A stretch of DNA of 64,000 nt, from the NCBI RefSeq assembly GCF_964275005.1, contig NC_092701.1:32631919-32695918 (forward strand), given 5' to 3'. Positions 1-12,521 of the stretch are shown one piece after another. Each line of letters starts with the position of its first letter. The first letter of the stretch is position 1. The notes beneath the pieces were generated by a model, which saw only the letters and a list, made by a program, of their open reading frames with translations, was not told the origin of the DNA and did no database searches. This stretch comes from Diadema setosum. Lineage: Eukaryota; Echinodermata; Echinoidea; Diadematoida; Diadematidae. A program made the translations under genes and the position numbers.

Positions 1-326
1 CAACTTTGTTGGAGAACCGGACTACTGCGAGTCAGCGACCATGAAACAATGCGTCGGTGTATATAAAACAGACCGACTTCCGATAAATATAACATTCAAA
101 TTTATGCCCACTGATAGAAAATCCACATGTATCGCAGTTGTTGCCTCCGACTACAAAGACGCTTCCCCAAGGATTGCATGTCTTTACGTCACAGCAATTT
201 TACGCATGTAAACTAGATTTCAGACATACAAACCGATGTTTAATGTAGTACAAATACAATTTACACTAACCCCTGTACATGTACAAAAATACAATGTATA
301 GAAACGGATAAATGGAGTAGACCCAT
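1..326. other. AT-rich non-coding sequence
   Basis: No open frame with coding character, RNA gene or clear repeat structure was seen here. Confidence 0.6.
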
Positions 327-572
327 GGGCCGAATTCACGAAGGTGGTTATTTGTCCAATCATGGACAAAGATCGTAGTTTGTATGGGGCGCCAAGTGTC
401 GCATGGCCTATTTCGTTACGATATCAGTCATTTCGTTAACGAAACGAAATGACCGATTTCGTAACGAAATAGGCCATGCGACACTTGGCGCCCCATACAA
501 AACTACGGACTGTGTCCATGGTTTAAACCATGGACAAAGATTATACCGCCTTCTAATTCGTGAATTCGGGCC
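327..572. mobile_element. Palindromic MITE, GGCCCGAATTCACGAA family, copy 1
   Basis: The two ends are inverted copies: GGGCCGAATTCACGAAGG on the left and TTCGTGAATTCGGGCC on the right. The arms continue inward through a Cys-less, non-coding core that reads GGCGCCAAGTGTCGCATGG on one side and its complement on the other. The centre is built from short self-complementary units of the type TTTCGTTAACGAAA. A longer, more diverged copy lies at 56639-56978. There is no ORF, so this is a non-autonomous DNA element. The target-site duplication is not clear and the superfamily is unknown. Confidence 0.8.
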
Positions 573-2908
573 TTAGCCGAAACGAATGAAGTATCCAAAT
601 TTGAATGAATAAACCAGCCAATCACAGCTCCCTTATGTAATCTGGGTTTGCAAGCATGAAGTGTAGGCCTATAACTGTATTTCCTGTTGAATAGTCAGGG
701 ACTGCCTATTAGTTTGTTTTTTTTCACTCATTCCTTCAGTAAACATATTTAGTGATATGATTGCTCGCATACTAATATTGTGTAAGCCATCAGTCTGCGT
801 TGTAGAGTCGTGTCTACAAAGATTTATTATTCGTTCACAACCAACACACACAACACGACCAGTCAGAGGTTCACTTCACAAAAAGTCTTTATTGAATCAG
901 ATGGGAACTCGAATACCAAGTCAGTACTGTACAAGCGCAATGGCAAGGACGCGCACTCACATTCACTGAAAACTAAAGATATCATAAAATGATTATCTAT
1001 GCACCCCACGGTAAATCAAATAGTATGTGTGCTTCAAATGCGCAATTTCAATTACACTGTAATTGCAGCTTGCTTCACGGCAATCACACCATATTATCTG
1101 TACACCCAATCATGATAATATTCTATATCACGTAATGGCACACGACGCGTATGTAGTAAGCGGTGCTAGTATGTTGTCACTCGGGAAGACTTTTACGATA
1201 ATTATGATATGGATTCTGCTGAGCGCAACATTTCCACTAATGCCCCACAAAAGTGCTCCGTATAGGAAGCAAGCAAACAAAATTGATCAAATTTGTTCGG
1301 AGCAATATGTGACAGTAACATATGCATGATAATATCACCAGCATAACATATAAAAGCACGAACGTTCTTCACGTAATCGCACCATTGACCAATTTTGTCC
1401 ATACCTCTACTACTTGAACCCATGAAGTGCACTATGGGTAAGCACACATGACAATACATTGGAGTTAACTTGTTTATTATAGAGCAATATACATATGTAT
1501 TTACCACTGCATGACATGCTATAACATCACGCGATCTAAAACAATTTAAGCGACCGTTTTGTTATTGCAACCATAAACACGAGGCGATACGATATAACCG
1601 CATAAATTTTATTGTATACAGAGCATTGGGTTCTTTTCCAAATCTTCCTACAGTAATTTTCCTAGCATGCACAGCCCCCACCCGAAAAGAAGAAGCAGGT
1701 AAGTGATTACGTAAGACATTACCATATCAATGAATAATTCCTAAAATTCACTTGTGATGGTTTCTATTTACCCTGCTTAACATTATATTTTGCCAGTGTT
1801 CTAATGACTATAAAAAAAATACTCGAAACCAATTTGTTGTTGATATACATTGTTATTTGCACCAGTATTTTTTTTTTGAATTTTAAATCAAATTACTTCC
1901 TCTTTGTGGACCTGAAAAAAAAAGAGCAAACACTCTTTGAATACACTAAGTTTCTCAAATCTGTTTGAGGTATTCTGGCATACGTTACGAAAAGTGCTAT
2001 AAATAATTTCTGCAGTAACTGCCCTTACGATATTACACAGATTGTGACATGAATATCTCATTGAGTTGTTTTTACTGGCGGTCAAGTTTCTCCTTAGATC
2101 CCTTCCCCTAATTTTTCGTGCATTACAAATGAAGCTACAGTACTTCCTCACGAGGCAAAAACATTAGCGGCCACTTCAAATAGCACGCTTTTTACAAATA
2201 TACCGATGATAATATTCTTTCACGTGGATGATATAATGCCCCCCCCCCCAAAAAAAAAAAAAATAAATAAATAAATAATAAAAAAAAATGAATATCTTTC
2301 ATTCACAGAGCTGTAGTCGGGTATGCGCTCTCCTTTTGTTTGACAAAAAAAAAAAGAAAAGAAATCAGAACAGTTCGTGATCCTGGTTTCCAAATACACT
2401 GTACCACGTAGGCCTACATCGCTGTAGCAACGGATTCCCAGACTTTGCTTTAAAAAAACAAACAAACAACAAAATACCAAGAAAAAAATACACAATCATC
2501 CATTTCATCCCGTCATGACTGTGAATAAATCATCACGCATTATAACTTTTCACACATAAATCATTCTTCAATCAAAATATACAAACCGTTCAAATTTCAA
2601 CAAATATAATATACTCTTATCCAATTCGGAACAATACGTGCAGCACATATTTCAGACAATTACATATCCAAATTGTGACGAATACAAAAGTTGCATTGAT
2701 GTACGGCTATAACCAAGGTTTACCTCCTTGGTCTAACTAGACGATCATTTCAAACACACAGCTGACGTTTTATCGTCATTCGGTGAACATATTTGAAAAA
2801 AAAAATGTAATGAGCACAGGTTCGAGAAAACGGGAAGCAGCGTAACTCACAACATGCACACGCCATCATTGACGATGGGCGAAATCCCTGTCGCTGTATA
2901 AATAAGCC
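573..2908. other. AT-rich non-coding sequence, no gene seen
   Basis: Open frames here are short and lack coding composition. The stretch at 2240-2290 is a C run followed by A-rich low-complexity sequence. Nothing else can be supported. Confidence 0.6.
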
Positions 2909-3221
2909 AAAAGCCCGCCGCACACTATACGACTTTCGGTCGCACGACTGACAAACTTTGGATTCGAAATAAATCATAACAACCTCAGAATAATCACGTT
3001 AGTTTATTTCAGATCCCAAGTCACTTAGTCGCGCTATCCGAAAGTCATTAGGGAGCTTTAGATTTTAGACGCGCGGACGTTCAAAGAGAAAAAAACATGT
3101 TCTGAGCGTGCGCAGTAGCGCGGATCAAGTTACTGCGCACACTCAGATCATGTTTTTTTCTCTTTGAACGTCCGCGCGTCTAAAATCTAAAGCTCCCTAA
3201 TATCGTGTGCGACGAGCTTTA
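2909..3221. mobile_element. MITE with AAAGCCCGCCGCACACTATA ends, interrupted by another MITE
   Basis: The left end reads AAAAGCCCGCCGCACACTATA. The right end, at about 3203-3221, is a diverged inverted copy (GTGTGCGACGAGCTTT). The internal sequence matches the intact relative at 60475-60631, including the central stretch with TCAGAATAA and ATTTCAGATC. The inverted arms are split at about 3048 by the element at 3051-3202, so this element is the older of the two. Confidence 0.75.
3051..3202. mobile_element. MITE with TAGGGAGCTTTAGAT ends, nested in the previous element
   Basis: Nearly perfect inverted arms of about 65 bp start TAGGGAGCTTTAGATTTTAG and end in the complement, with a short loop around 3120. 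The host MITE's own arm predicts the pre-insertion sequence. This fits an insertion with a 2-bp AT duplication; 3 bp cannot be excluded. A longer relative is at 10533-10840. No ORF. Confidence 0.8.
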
Positions 3222-4607
3222 CATTCACCAAGTTTGAAACACTAATTAAACCTGGCAGTTTCCTAGATAGATGTCACATGGAGTAAACATTGAGATATTA
3301 ATACCGGTAGTCAAGTTACAAACGGTTATACAATGTAACAGAGTTTAAATGGAGGTAGACAAACCGGCGCCGTACATTTCGGAGGAAGAATATCCCGGCG
3401 GCAAACACAGGATAAGCGCACGCGCGCGGGCGCACACACACACACACACACGCACGCACATGGTTTAACAGATGCCATACCCACACAGCAGTCCTGCCTA
3501 TCAAAATGGATAAACGAGTCGCACGTGTTTTTGGAACACCTATAATCATTAATAAGACCAATGAGTGATGCTTTTCAAGTCCTTTATCAAGCGTCATCGT
3601 TCAATGCTAGCTGTGTATGGGAATTATGGACACCGATTATGCATCCTCACTCATGCGTTTCATTCACTCTTTGCAACTATTTTTTTGACTCAAGATTTGG
3701 CAAAACAAACAAGATTAATATAAAGGCAAAGCAGCTTTCTTTCTTTTCATTTTCTTTCACATCAAGTTAAACAACAGCTTTACAGATTGAACTGTTTCTG
3801 TACACGGGAATTAAAAAATAAAAAAAACAAAAGGAGAAAATACTATGAAGCTATGAAGCTATGAAGAAAATATAAAGGGGTAAGCAGTTTTGACTTTCAA
3901 CGGGCAAGTCTGTAGAAATGCAATGCAATGTACGAAGAAGGGCTGATCAGTACACCGCTCAAATTTCATTCTGGTCAGCTATTTATGTTCAAGTAGAATA
4001 CATAGTTTACCGGTACTAGAGCATTAGCAGAACAGATTTCAATGAAGGGAGGCTTGCGTTTCCATATAGCCAAAGAGAATGCTACATACTGTAGCCACAC
4101 ATTTTTAACTTGCACAAATTTCGATGTCACGAGTATTGCTCAAGTTTAGAGCTCTTAAAATAGTCTCCATGGACAGACAACAAAACTTTAAATATGTCAT
4201 TGTTGCTATCCATTTTTGCTTTTGGGTGTCTCAGCATTATTTTCAATAAACGCTTCTGAATGCAAAAATGTGAAAGGGGACCCATCATCTTAACCATAAT
4301 GTAGCAATCTATCAAGGTACATACACGGAAGAGAGTGGGCAGTCATTTTCCGACTCAGCTCGCAACAACCACGGCATCAATGCCATTTCACAGCAAAAGA
4401 GCAAAAGTAATCAATCTTTGAACTAAATACAAGATAAGATATATATTTGCACACACGACTTTAACAAACCAATGTTTACAACCCAAATTCACCTCAACTA
4501 GTGGATGGCAAAATATAATCAATAATTCATATCAGATTGCGTCATTTTCTCTATCCCTATACGAGACAAAAATCTGTCCACTCTTAACAAGGGGCAGAAC
4601 TCCTGAA
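3222..4607. other. Non-coding flank downstream of the 4608-5414 gene
   Basis: This contains a CG/CA microsatellite at about 3421-3460, a triplicated AAGCTATG unit at about 3846-3864, and otherwise AT-rich DNA. As the sequence lies 3' of the minus-strand ORF, part may be its 3'UTR. No convincing polyadenylation signal could be tied to it. Confidence 0.4.
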
Positions 4608-5414
4608 TCACCGGGGACTTGGCGGGGAAGACTTGTCCGTCAAGAGGCCTATCATGTGCATGAGATCGACTATTTCTTGGCCGGCTTCCTGAAGGTTCGG
4701 TGGCACCACGTTCCGGTACGCCCTTCGCGCGTCTTCCAGGCTATCCCCCTTCTCGCGATCCAGCTTCATCATCACCTCCAGCGGGTTCGAGATGTGCAGG
4801 TACGCCGACGTGGCCGCGCCGAGGACAAGTCCGTGTGCCTTCCTCCACTTCCACTCCGATTTCAGCGCCGCCCACTTCTCCGCCGCGCCGTCCAGGCGGG
4901 CCGCCTTGCTGGTGTTGGCATACTTCTCGATCACGGCCTCGAGGTCCTCCACGTGGCGGGGGAATATATGCGGCTTGATGAGAGACTTTGGAAGCACACG
5001 CTGGAAGATGTACGACTGAAACTTGAAGGCCGTCTGTCCCGCGAGCATCGCCCACATTTCCCGTTCGCGAGTCTTGTTGTCGTCTTCGTTGAAGAAGTCG
5101 TCGGAAAGCACGTCGTTGCTGGAGTTGGAGAGGCTGTGCGACTTCGCCCTCGTGGACGGGCCCGGCTGTGGTTGCTGCTCCTCGGACGGACTCGAAATCG
5201 GCGAGCGCTGACGTGCGATCAGCGGAGTGACATCGGTGGCAGCTCGAGGGCGTGCCCCACTGGAGCACGCACCACTGGTAGACATCGGTTCTTGACTGGC
5301 TGAGGAAGTACTAGTAGTCTGTACAGCTTGTTCTTCTCTGCTCACGCCAGGCTTGTCTAGCTTGCCCGGACAGCCGTTCTCACCAATCGTCGGTGAAATT
5401 GCATCCATTTTCAA
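4608..5414 (-). CDS. Unrecognised 268-residue protein, single-exon ORF
   Basis: A complete ATG-to-TGA frame, GC-rich against its AT-rich surroundings, which supports real coding. Residues 1-105 are Ser/Thr/Pro/Gln-rich and probably disordered (runs such as TTSTSSASQ and SEEQQPQPGPSTR). Residues from about 106 to 262 look helical and mixed-charge, with a Trp-bearing stretch (AAEKWAALKSEWKWRKAHG) and a moderately hydrophobic HGLVLGAATSAYLHI segment that is short for a membrane span. There is no signal peptide. I cannot assign a family or reaction. An alternative is the terminal or only exon of a larger gene, since an upstream 5'UTR intron cannot be excluded. The two other frames open across the same bases are shadows caused by the high GC. 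Confidence 0.7.
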   Translation of the reverse strand: MKMDAISPTIGENGCPGKLDKPGVSREEQAVQTTSTSSASQEPMSTSGACSSGARPRAATDVTPLIARQRSPISSPSEEQQPQPGPSTRAKSHSLSNSSNDVLSDDFFNEDDNKTREREMWAMLAGQTAFKFQSYIFQRVLPKSLIKPHIFPRHVEDLEAVIEKYANTSKAARLDGAAEKWAALKSEWKWRKAHGLVLGAATSAYLHISNPLEVMMKLDREKGDSLEDARRAYRNVVPPNLQEAGQEIVDLMHMIGLLTDKSSPPSPR

Positions 5415-6040
5415 AATATCAGCTGCTTTTCAAGTCACTTATACCTATATCAGTATCAAATCTTTTCTTTGGACGGATTCGACAGTAACTGAATTAAGAG
5501 CAGGGTAAACCTGCTTATATTAATATTCATATCGACGAAACAATGACATATCTTGTCTCTACCGATGAAGACATCTGGCGGCTGAACACTGTAGTACTCG
5601 TGTAAATGTTTCGCGGAGGACAACTGAGCGCAATGGATTAAGGCTTGGCGAGTGAATCATTGCGAATAATACGCGATAGTGCACGCCTGGAAAAATAGCA
5701 CAACTGATAAGCGGGTCCAAGAAGCTGGTGGGGCACAAATCTTAGGAAGGAAAAAATAAGATAAGACCGAATACAAACACAAAGCACCCACGTGCCCTCC
5801 AGATATCTTTATTTACGACGCACCTCTGTACGCAAAGAGGACGGACACAGTCAGGTAGCACCTTTTCCCTTGAAGTTAGCCCGACTTATATCACAGTTCC
5901 GATGATGCAATTAAGACAATTCCACTTAAAGGTAATCCTCTTCATACTAATCAACGCGTTCCTGTAAAAAGGGAAGGAAAGAATAAACGCGTGATGATGT
6001 CTTCTGCTCAAAAATTCTCCATGTCAGTGTTTCTTTGAAC
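5415..6040 (-). promoter_or_regulatory. Probable 5' flank of the 268-residue gene
   Basis: Read on the minus strand, TATAAG-type sequences occur at about 5511-5520 and 5883-5890. Either could serve as a weak TATA element for the ORF starting at 5414. This is inference from position only. Confidence 0.25.
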
Positions 6041-7015
6041 TTTTAGGACGGGTATACCGATGGCAACAAGAACCCCTCTGCACGAACGGTGGCAGTGGCT
6101 AAACCAAGGAGGCTCGATCGATTAAGTCCCGCGCGAAAGGACTTTCATCGGCCCAAGACAAAGGAAGATCGAGGGGACTGAATGGCGATCCTTCGGACCA
6201 GCTACGCTCAGGTGCATTGTTTACGCCACATTCCCATTTGATCGGTCGATTTTTGCATCACACACGTAGAGAGGACCCACGTCGGATGGCGGCGCGTCTA
6301 AGCAACCATACTAGTAGGAACCAGATGAGCTGACCTTGCTTTGTCAGTATCGACAAGGCAAGGGGGGCTCGGTCAGCTTGCCATGGGGGGAGGATGTTCC
6401 GTCTAGCCTGCAGGGAAGACAAAAGAGATCAAGAGTAAGACATTTAATTAAAAAAAAAAAAAAAAAAAACGAACAGTCAAAACCAAACTTTGTTGTACCT
6501 CATCCTCGCAGGTTGTCTGCGATGACGACATACGTAACGCTGTAAGACCTTGCAAACCGGAGATAATCCATTTGTTCTAACACAATACAATCACGTGTAT
6601 GCAACGCGACATTCTCTCACCCCTTTTACTTGGCCGTGACAAACACATCAAGCGCCACTGTCAGCGCAAGTGTCGCCATGCTCGGACCTCACGATGAAAA
6701 ATACATGTACTTCGTTTGCCAAATCAAACGATTTCATCGAAAGAATGCTAACTTAGACACTTTGCCGGCTATCGCACGCTATGATTTTCACACAGTAACC
6801 TTTACCCGTAATGATGCTTATCAAATGCTCAGAAGGACATGTAAAGCTAGAGAGTAAATAAGCCCCTCAGTCTGCTACGGAAAACTTCGCAGACTTCGAC
6901 ATAAAAACATTGACAGACATACCCCGTCTGACGCTCCTCTCAACCTGTCTAATTTGTCTGTTTCATGTTTCATGGCAATAATGCCTATTTGTAGTTCATG
7001 AATAATAGCCAGGAC

Positions 7016-7049
<34 letters not shown>

Positions 7050-8628
7050 AACAAACACCATTTTTCTATTTTTGAATTGTCTGTATTTGATTTTCAATAC
7101 TATTTAATCTTGAATGTATACATGAAAACACGATCAAAAACATAGAAACAGGGCATACATGATATAGACAAGAAAAATCACTAAATGAAATATCACTGAT
7201 TCCTCTCCTATATCTCAATAAATTAATATCACACACAATATGCGCACATAACACACACACACTAACAGACAGATTGAGAATGTTCTGGGCTTATAGCATC
7301 AATAATGTGAAAAAACAACAACAGCTGAACAGCAATAATTTTCATTTCCTTCATCAGGATTGAATTCTTCATGATGATATTATTACTCATCGCACAGAAA
7401 TGGTGACAGAATACCCATTTTTCTCATAGTTTGTTCGACCAGTTTAGTCTGTTTTGTTGGGTTTTATTGGGGGGGGGGGGTGTGCTTCGACCAGGTTTGT
7501 TTTGTTGTCGTTTGTGTGTGTTTGTGTGTGTGTGTGTTGTCTTTGTCTAGGGGAGTAATGTTTACTTATGTAAAGGAGGGGTGGGGAAGGGAGAAAAGAA
7601 TATGGTCATATTTCCCCTGCATCCTCTCCACGTGAAAAGCAATATCGACGTTATAGGGCACTTGTGGATGAAGTGACGGGTTATTGTTTGTTGACATAAA
7701 AGTATCCCTAAGCACTTCACAGTGAAAGGCTCACGAAGGAAAGGTGGTAATATAAACCGTCTAATACTGTATAGGCCCCATTACTACGTTGTACCAGCTT
7801 GACGTCATTTATCATCAAAGGTTAACCTGGTTTGGTCTCATTTATCATTTTCGTCTTGCTTCGTCTAATCGCAGTCTGTTGTGTTGATGGTTGATTGGCT
7901 GCGATTTCACTGCTGGAAGCTGTGGACTCCGATACTAGAGCAGAATTTTTATGTTGATGTCGAAAGAGCTTGAAGGAACATGCAGTGTTGTTCTATGTGA
8001 TCTTCTTCTCTGACAGTAAGTGAAATAACTGAGTGACCGCGAACCTGACCTCGTGTTGATGCAGGAGAGAACAGACGTCGCTTGAGCGTTTCTGTTGCCA
8101 TGGCAACGGGGATCAAAGATCGGCGCAACCTCGATTACCTACTCATAGTCTAGCCTCAAGGCTGAACAATTTCTTCACCGCGGAAACAAAGAAAAACAGC
8201 AATAATGATGATGATAGAAAAAGAGAATTTACATAATCATAATTTTAATAGTAATGATGATAATGATAATGATGATAACAGACTGGATAACAGTAATAAT
8301 GACAAAGAAATCGACAGAAATGATGATACAAGGATGTACCAGCAGGATGGCGAAATGAGACGGTATTTTCATCTGATCAGCTATACACCCTTCGCATAGA
8401 AATTTCTATTAGTCATCGAAGGTACAATTCGTCGTATTATGATGACATTGAACGGCGATGGGAATTGAATGTAACACATGCACAGCTCTGGGGGCATGCC
8501 TACTAAAAGGTCCGTTTTTGCTCAATGCCTGCAGACCTGTCTGTTGTGGGGCAAAGGGTGTGCATGTCGGAGGGAGGGTAAAAGAAGTGATGGGGACAAG
8601 GGATACAAAATGGAAACCTTTACTCACG
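6041..8628. other. Non-coding sequence with simple repeats
   Basis: No gene is seen. A moderately GC-rich stretch at 6050-6300 has no sustained frame. Simple repeats are an A run at 6450-6469, a CA run at 7018-7044 followed by AAAC units, a G run at about 7470-7480, and a GATAAT/GATGAT-rich stretch at 8200-8330. Confidence 0.5.
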
Positions 8629-8876
8629 CAGTATTAAAGGCAGCTTGCTTTAATTTGAGGACACGCACAGAGAGCAGTCAGTGTGGACCATAGAGCTGTA
8701 TTTAATATGATTTAATAATCCAACTCTATGGTGTGGACTAGTACTCGCACAACACAGCGCGAGCGGGGAGCTGCGAGCGTAGCTCCCTGGCCCTTTGCGC
8801 GTACCTACGAGTCCACTGCTTGCTGTGTGCGAGTCCATTGCGAGCTGCCTTTGCAAAAGGCTAGCAGTATTAAAGG
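8629..8876. repeat. About 222-bp segment bounded by a 13-bp direct repeat
   Basis: GCAGTATTAAAGG occurs at 8629-8641 and again at 8864-8876. The segment between them holds an inverted pair (CCATAGAGCTGT / AACTCTATGG at about 8688-8732) and a GC-rich tail. The direct repeats may be a target-site duplication, but the inner element was not recognised. Confidence 0.35.
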
Positions 8877-10532
8877 TGGTCACTATATATATATGCAGGC
8901 TGATGACCAATATGATTTTATCGCATACTAACAATACCTATAGATAATAACACTCAAATTCACTGTACACAATATCACATCACTCGTCATCATGCCAGAA
9001 ATGACTTCACGTCTTGTTTCGTTAGAGCTCTGATTTCACGTTAAAAAAAAAAAAAAAGTGTTTGTGTACAGGTTATAGCAAGACTTGAGAGGTGAAGACA
9101 TCATCAACTACTGTACATTTAATGTATAGTCCACAATTTATAAATCGTGTTGTCACACAGTTTCATGAAAACACCCTGAAAAGTTTCAAGTCCACATACA
9201 CAGCAGCTTCCTTATTCTTGTCCATTTTTTTTGATGAAATTTATACTTCCTGTATTCTACTTGTTGGATTTTACTCCACTGAATACATGAAACCCAAATT
9301 GGTCCAAGAGTGGAGTTTAAAGTTTGATATATCTGGATTTCTCACATATTTTATAGACAATTTGGAAATCCTACAGTTTTATGAAGGCAATGAATAAGAT
9401 TAATATCAAACATATAACTACACAAGCGCATATACATATTTTGGGGGCAAAAAGCAGATGGCTATATACCAGTGATGCTAAATGATTGTTGTATACAATG
9501 CCTTTTATTTCTTTCCTTTGAACATCTGCATAATGGGAAACTGTAGCAGGGAACTGCTACATGTATTTACATAACCCATCTATTGCGTATTATCTAAAAA
9601 ATTAAGGTTATGATATCTATAACGTCAATTTGTACAGTTTGTATCATAATGCAAACACCGCAAACCAGGTTATCTTATCAGACAGGCATACAATTGTAGG
9701 TGTTGAATGCACTGGTCAGCCCTCCAGGGTAACAAGGGGGGGGGGGGGGGAGAAATGCAAGCTGCACACTCTTTCTTATCACCCCACACAAACATTGAAC
9801 GTCAATCTACTCACATAAAGCTCTCTCACACTCCAGACTTTGAACATTGTCTGGAAAATCTATTTTTTTTATTCTTTTTAATGGCACAGGACAACAACAT
9901 CAATAACGCAACAGATCTTGCAGCAACTGCAAATGCACCATCACTGCACTTTACATCATCAAAGAAGAATTTGACATAATATAAGACTATATTTGGGGGT
10001 TATTTTCGAATCTGCACTCACAATATACAAATAAGCTACATTTATTACATCACAACTGGCAATATATTATTTCGAGTTATAAAATCTAATTAATACTGGG
10101 AGAGTAGCAATGATGAAACTTCAGATCTTTCAGATACACTGTAATAGAATATATAATGAAGGGAGAATTTGACAGCACAGGATGAAAAGTAAATTGATTA
10201 TCAAAAGTCAAAACAAATGTATCTGATTTAATTTAATCATTATCAACATGATATGGATAACTATTTTTGAACAAAAACTCCTAGGTGAGCACATCTACTT
10301 CATCCATCCATTCTGACATCATCAAAGACCATACACAGAGGTGGATTTTGGATATATTATTTCATGCCAGGGAGAGATGAAATAATGGTTTATTGTGCAG
10401 ACATGTGAGATATCTTGAAACCTGTTTGTACTTAGACCTCGGGTGCTGGGGCACTGGAGCAGAGAACAAATTTACCCAGAAACAAGATAAGACCTTGTCT
10501 GATGCTGTGCAATGGAAGCATTAGGGAGTTTT
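8877..10532. other. AT-rich non-coding sequence, no gene seen
   Basis: The 101-codon open frame at 9092-9397 has AT-driven codons and no domain. A G run lies at 9737-9750. Nothing else is supported. Confidence 0.5.
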
Positions 10533-10840
10533 AGATCTTTGCGATGGGGACGTTCAAAGGATCAAAATAACATGTTCTGAGCATGCGCAGAAGCACACAT
10601 CAAGTCAATCTATTTTTAGCTCGCGTTTTTCACTATGCATTTTTCACTAGTTTTTCATCCGCACAATTTGCGACGTAGAGAACTACTTCATGCACCGATC
10701 AAATGGGGGCGCCATTTTATTTTTTATACGTTGCATCCCAGCGTAATCTAAAGCTAGTTTTTAGCACAACACAGGGGAGAGGAGAACGTCCAGCTCAAGC
10801 GTCGTCTCAAGCATCCGCACGGCAAAATCTAAAGCTCCCT
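10533..10840. mobile_element. MITE, TAGGGAG family, long copy
   Basis: The ends are ATTAGGGAGTTTTAGAT and ATCTAAAGCTCCCTATT. The left 80 bp match the element at 3051-3202 (shared GGACGTTCAAAG, ACATGTTCTGAGC and GCGCAG). Direct ATT at both ends is compatible with a 3-bp duplication. The middle differs from the short copy, so one is a deletion derivative of the other or both descend from a longer parent. Confidence 0.7.
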
Positions 10841-12024
10841 ATTAACTCTGACGCAGAGAAGCAAATAGTGCATTCATAATTAATTCGATTGGCACAATTT
10901 TGGCAGGAAGGGTGACATAAACTCGGTATGCTCAAGATCCTATTGATACTAATCTTTACTGTGCTACAATGGCCAATCTGCATCAACTGGCAATCTTCAC
11001 TTACTGTTGTGCGGACAAAATTTCCTGAAAATGTGAACTGACAGTAGATACACATAATATCAACATCATTATCTATACTCTAATGCAAAAGTCTTCAAGC
11101 GGGACCATCCAAACTGTTACACCCCTATGGCTGTGATAGCTTCAAATGGCTTGAAAAAGCAGGGGCACATGAGGGCTTAAAGGAATGGTTTGACATACTG
11201 TACCTTTTAAAAGCATAAACCTGAATCAGTTTCAGATGACGACTTGTCATACAATCATGTTCAAAAACATATACAGTATGATGAATCATACATGTATCAT
11301 AATTTTAACTTACCTTTTTCAAGCATTCTTTACATTCTTACGTATAGTTTCTACCTTCCACTCTGATTAGATTAGTTTGAAATATATACACGTACAAGTG
11401 TGTACATCACATCACATCAAGCATTTCACAAAATTCTGATCTGATGCTGAATCTACATAAAAATATCATGAGTTAATCACACAGTGAAGGGGTTTTCTGG
11501 ATCTGGATTGCAGTACAACATGCTGTCAATTGGAACATTGGTGGCTGCAGGATATGTTGCTATCTACTTTAGCTCCCCCCGTATTAAATTCTCTTTTATA
11601 GCCTCTTTATCGGAGTGCTAGGCACCCTGTATGCAAGTTTGCAAATGATTTACACAGGCTTGTCGGAGGAAAATTATCACAGGCCATCTTCATTCCTTGG
11701 TCCTCATCCTATGCATTGTTTTAAAGCACTAGGCGACTGCATGTCACACTACACTGTGTTCACTCCCCAGTTCTACATTCTCAAGAGGTCAAAAAAGTGA
11801 TCATATCAAGTCTCTCTCATCACCACCCCCCCCCCCACACACACACACATCATCCTGCCATGAGCCCAGGAGGCCAGTTTACTGACATACATTTGAATCA
11901 ATGGACAGTTTGGGTTGTTTGGGTTGTTTGGGAGTTTGGGTAATTTGCAAAAAGCATCAAGTCCATGCCTTATACAATGAATTACATTTTAATACATGGT
12001 ATGTAACCCGGATTATGTTCATTA
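10841..12024. other. AT-rich non-coding sequence, no gene seen
   Basis: This holds a C run followed by CA repeats (11826-11847) and short GGGTTGTTT repeats near 11912-11935. No coding frame is convincing. Confidence 0.5.
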
Positions 12025-12031
12025 GTTATGC

Positions 12032-12359
12032 AGGGCTCAACACTAACGGTGGCCCGGTGGCCCGGGGCCACCAAAAATGAAAGTCGGGCCACATAATTTC
12101 AGAAAAGGGCAAATTTGGTGGCCCACCTGGGGCCACCAAAATTTTTTGAAAAGTGTGTCAATAAATTCGTAATTCTTTGCGCCGGAAATGCATAAATGCA
12201 TGCAGTGAGTGTGCGACTTATTTAAAAAAATGGACTTTTATCAATGTTTTTTTTTTTTTCGGGCCACCAATTTTTTTCTCTCGGGCCACCAAAAATTTGA
12301 AATTGATGATTTTGGTGGCCCCATCGGGCCACCAAAAAATAAAGTTAGTGTCGAGCCCT
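12032..12359. mobile_element. 328-bp TIR element with GTTATGC target duplication
   Basis: The inverted ends are AGGGCTCAACACTAAC and GTTAGTGTCGAGCCCT. They are flanked by an exact 7-bp direct repeat, GTTATGC, at 12025-12031 and 12360-12366. The interior consists mostly of GGGCCACCAAAA and its complement repeated several times. There is no transposase. The end sequence and duplication length resemble hAT-type elements, which normally make 8 bp. That assignment is inference. Confidence 0.75.
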
Positions 12360-12521
12360 GTTATGCCAGGCAAGACTTGCTCAAGATACAAATGTACAGT
12401 GTAGTTGATAGTGAGAAACATTTTAAATTTTAAATTTTAAATGTCTGCTTAAAACCTTTACAATACATAAACTTGTCTATAGCCAAAAGGTATACATGAG
12501 CTATCACAGTGATAACTTTAA

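Noticed and set aside
9092-9397. 101-codon plus-strand frame
   Set aside because: AT-driven codons, no domain, no promoter or splice signals.
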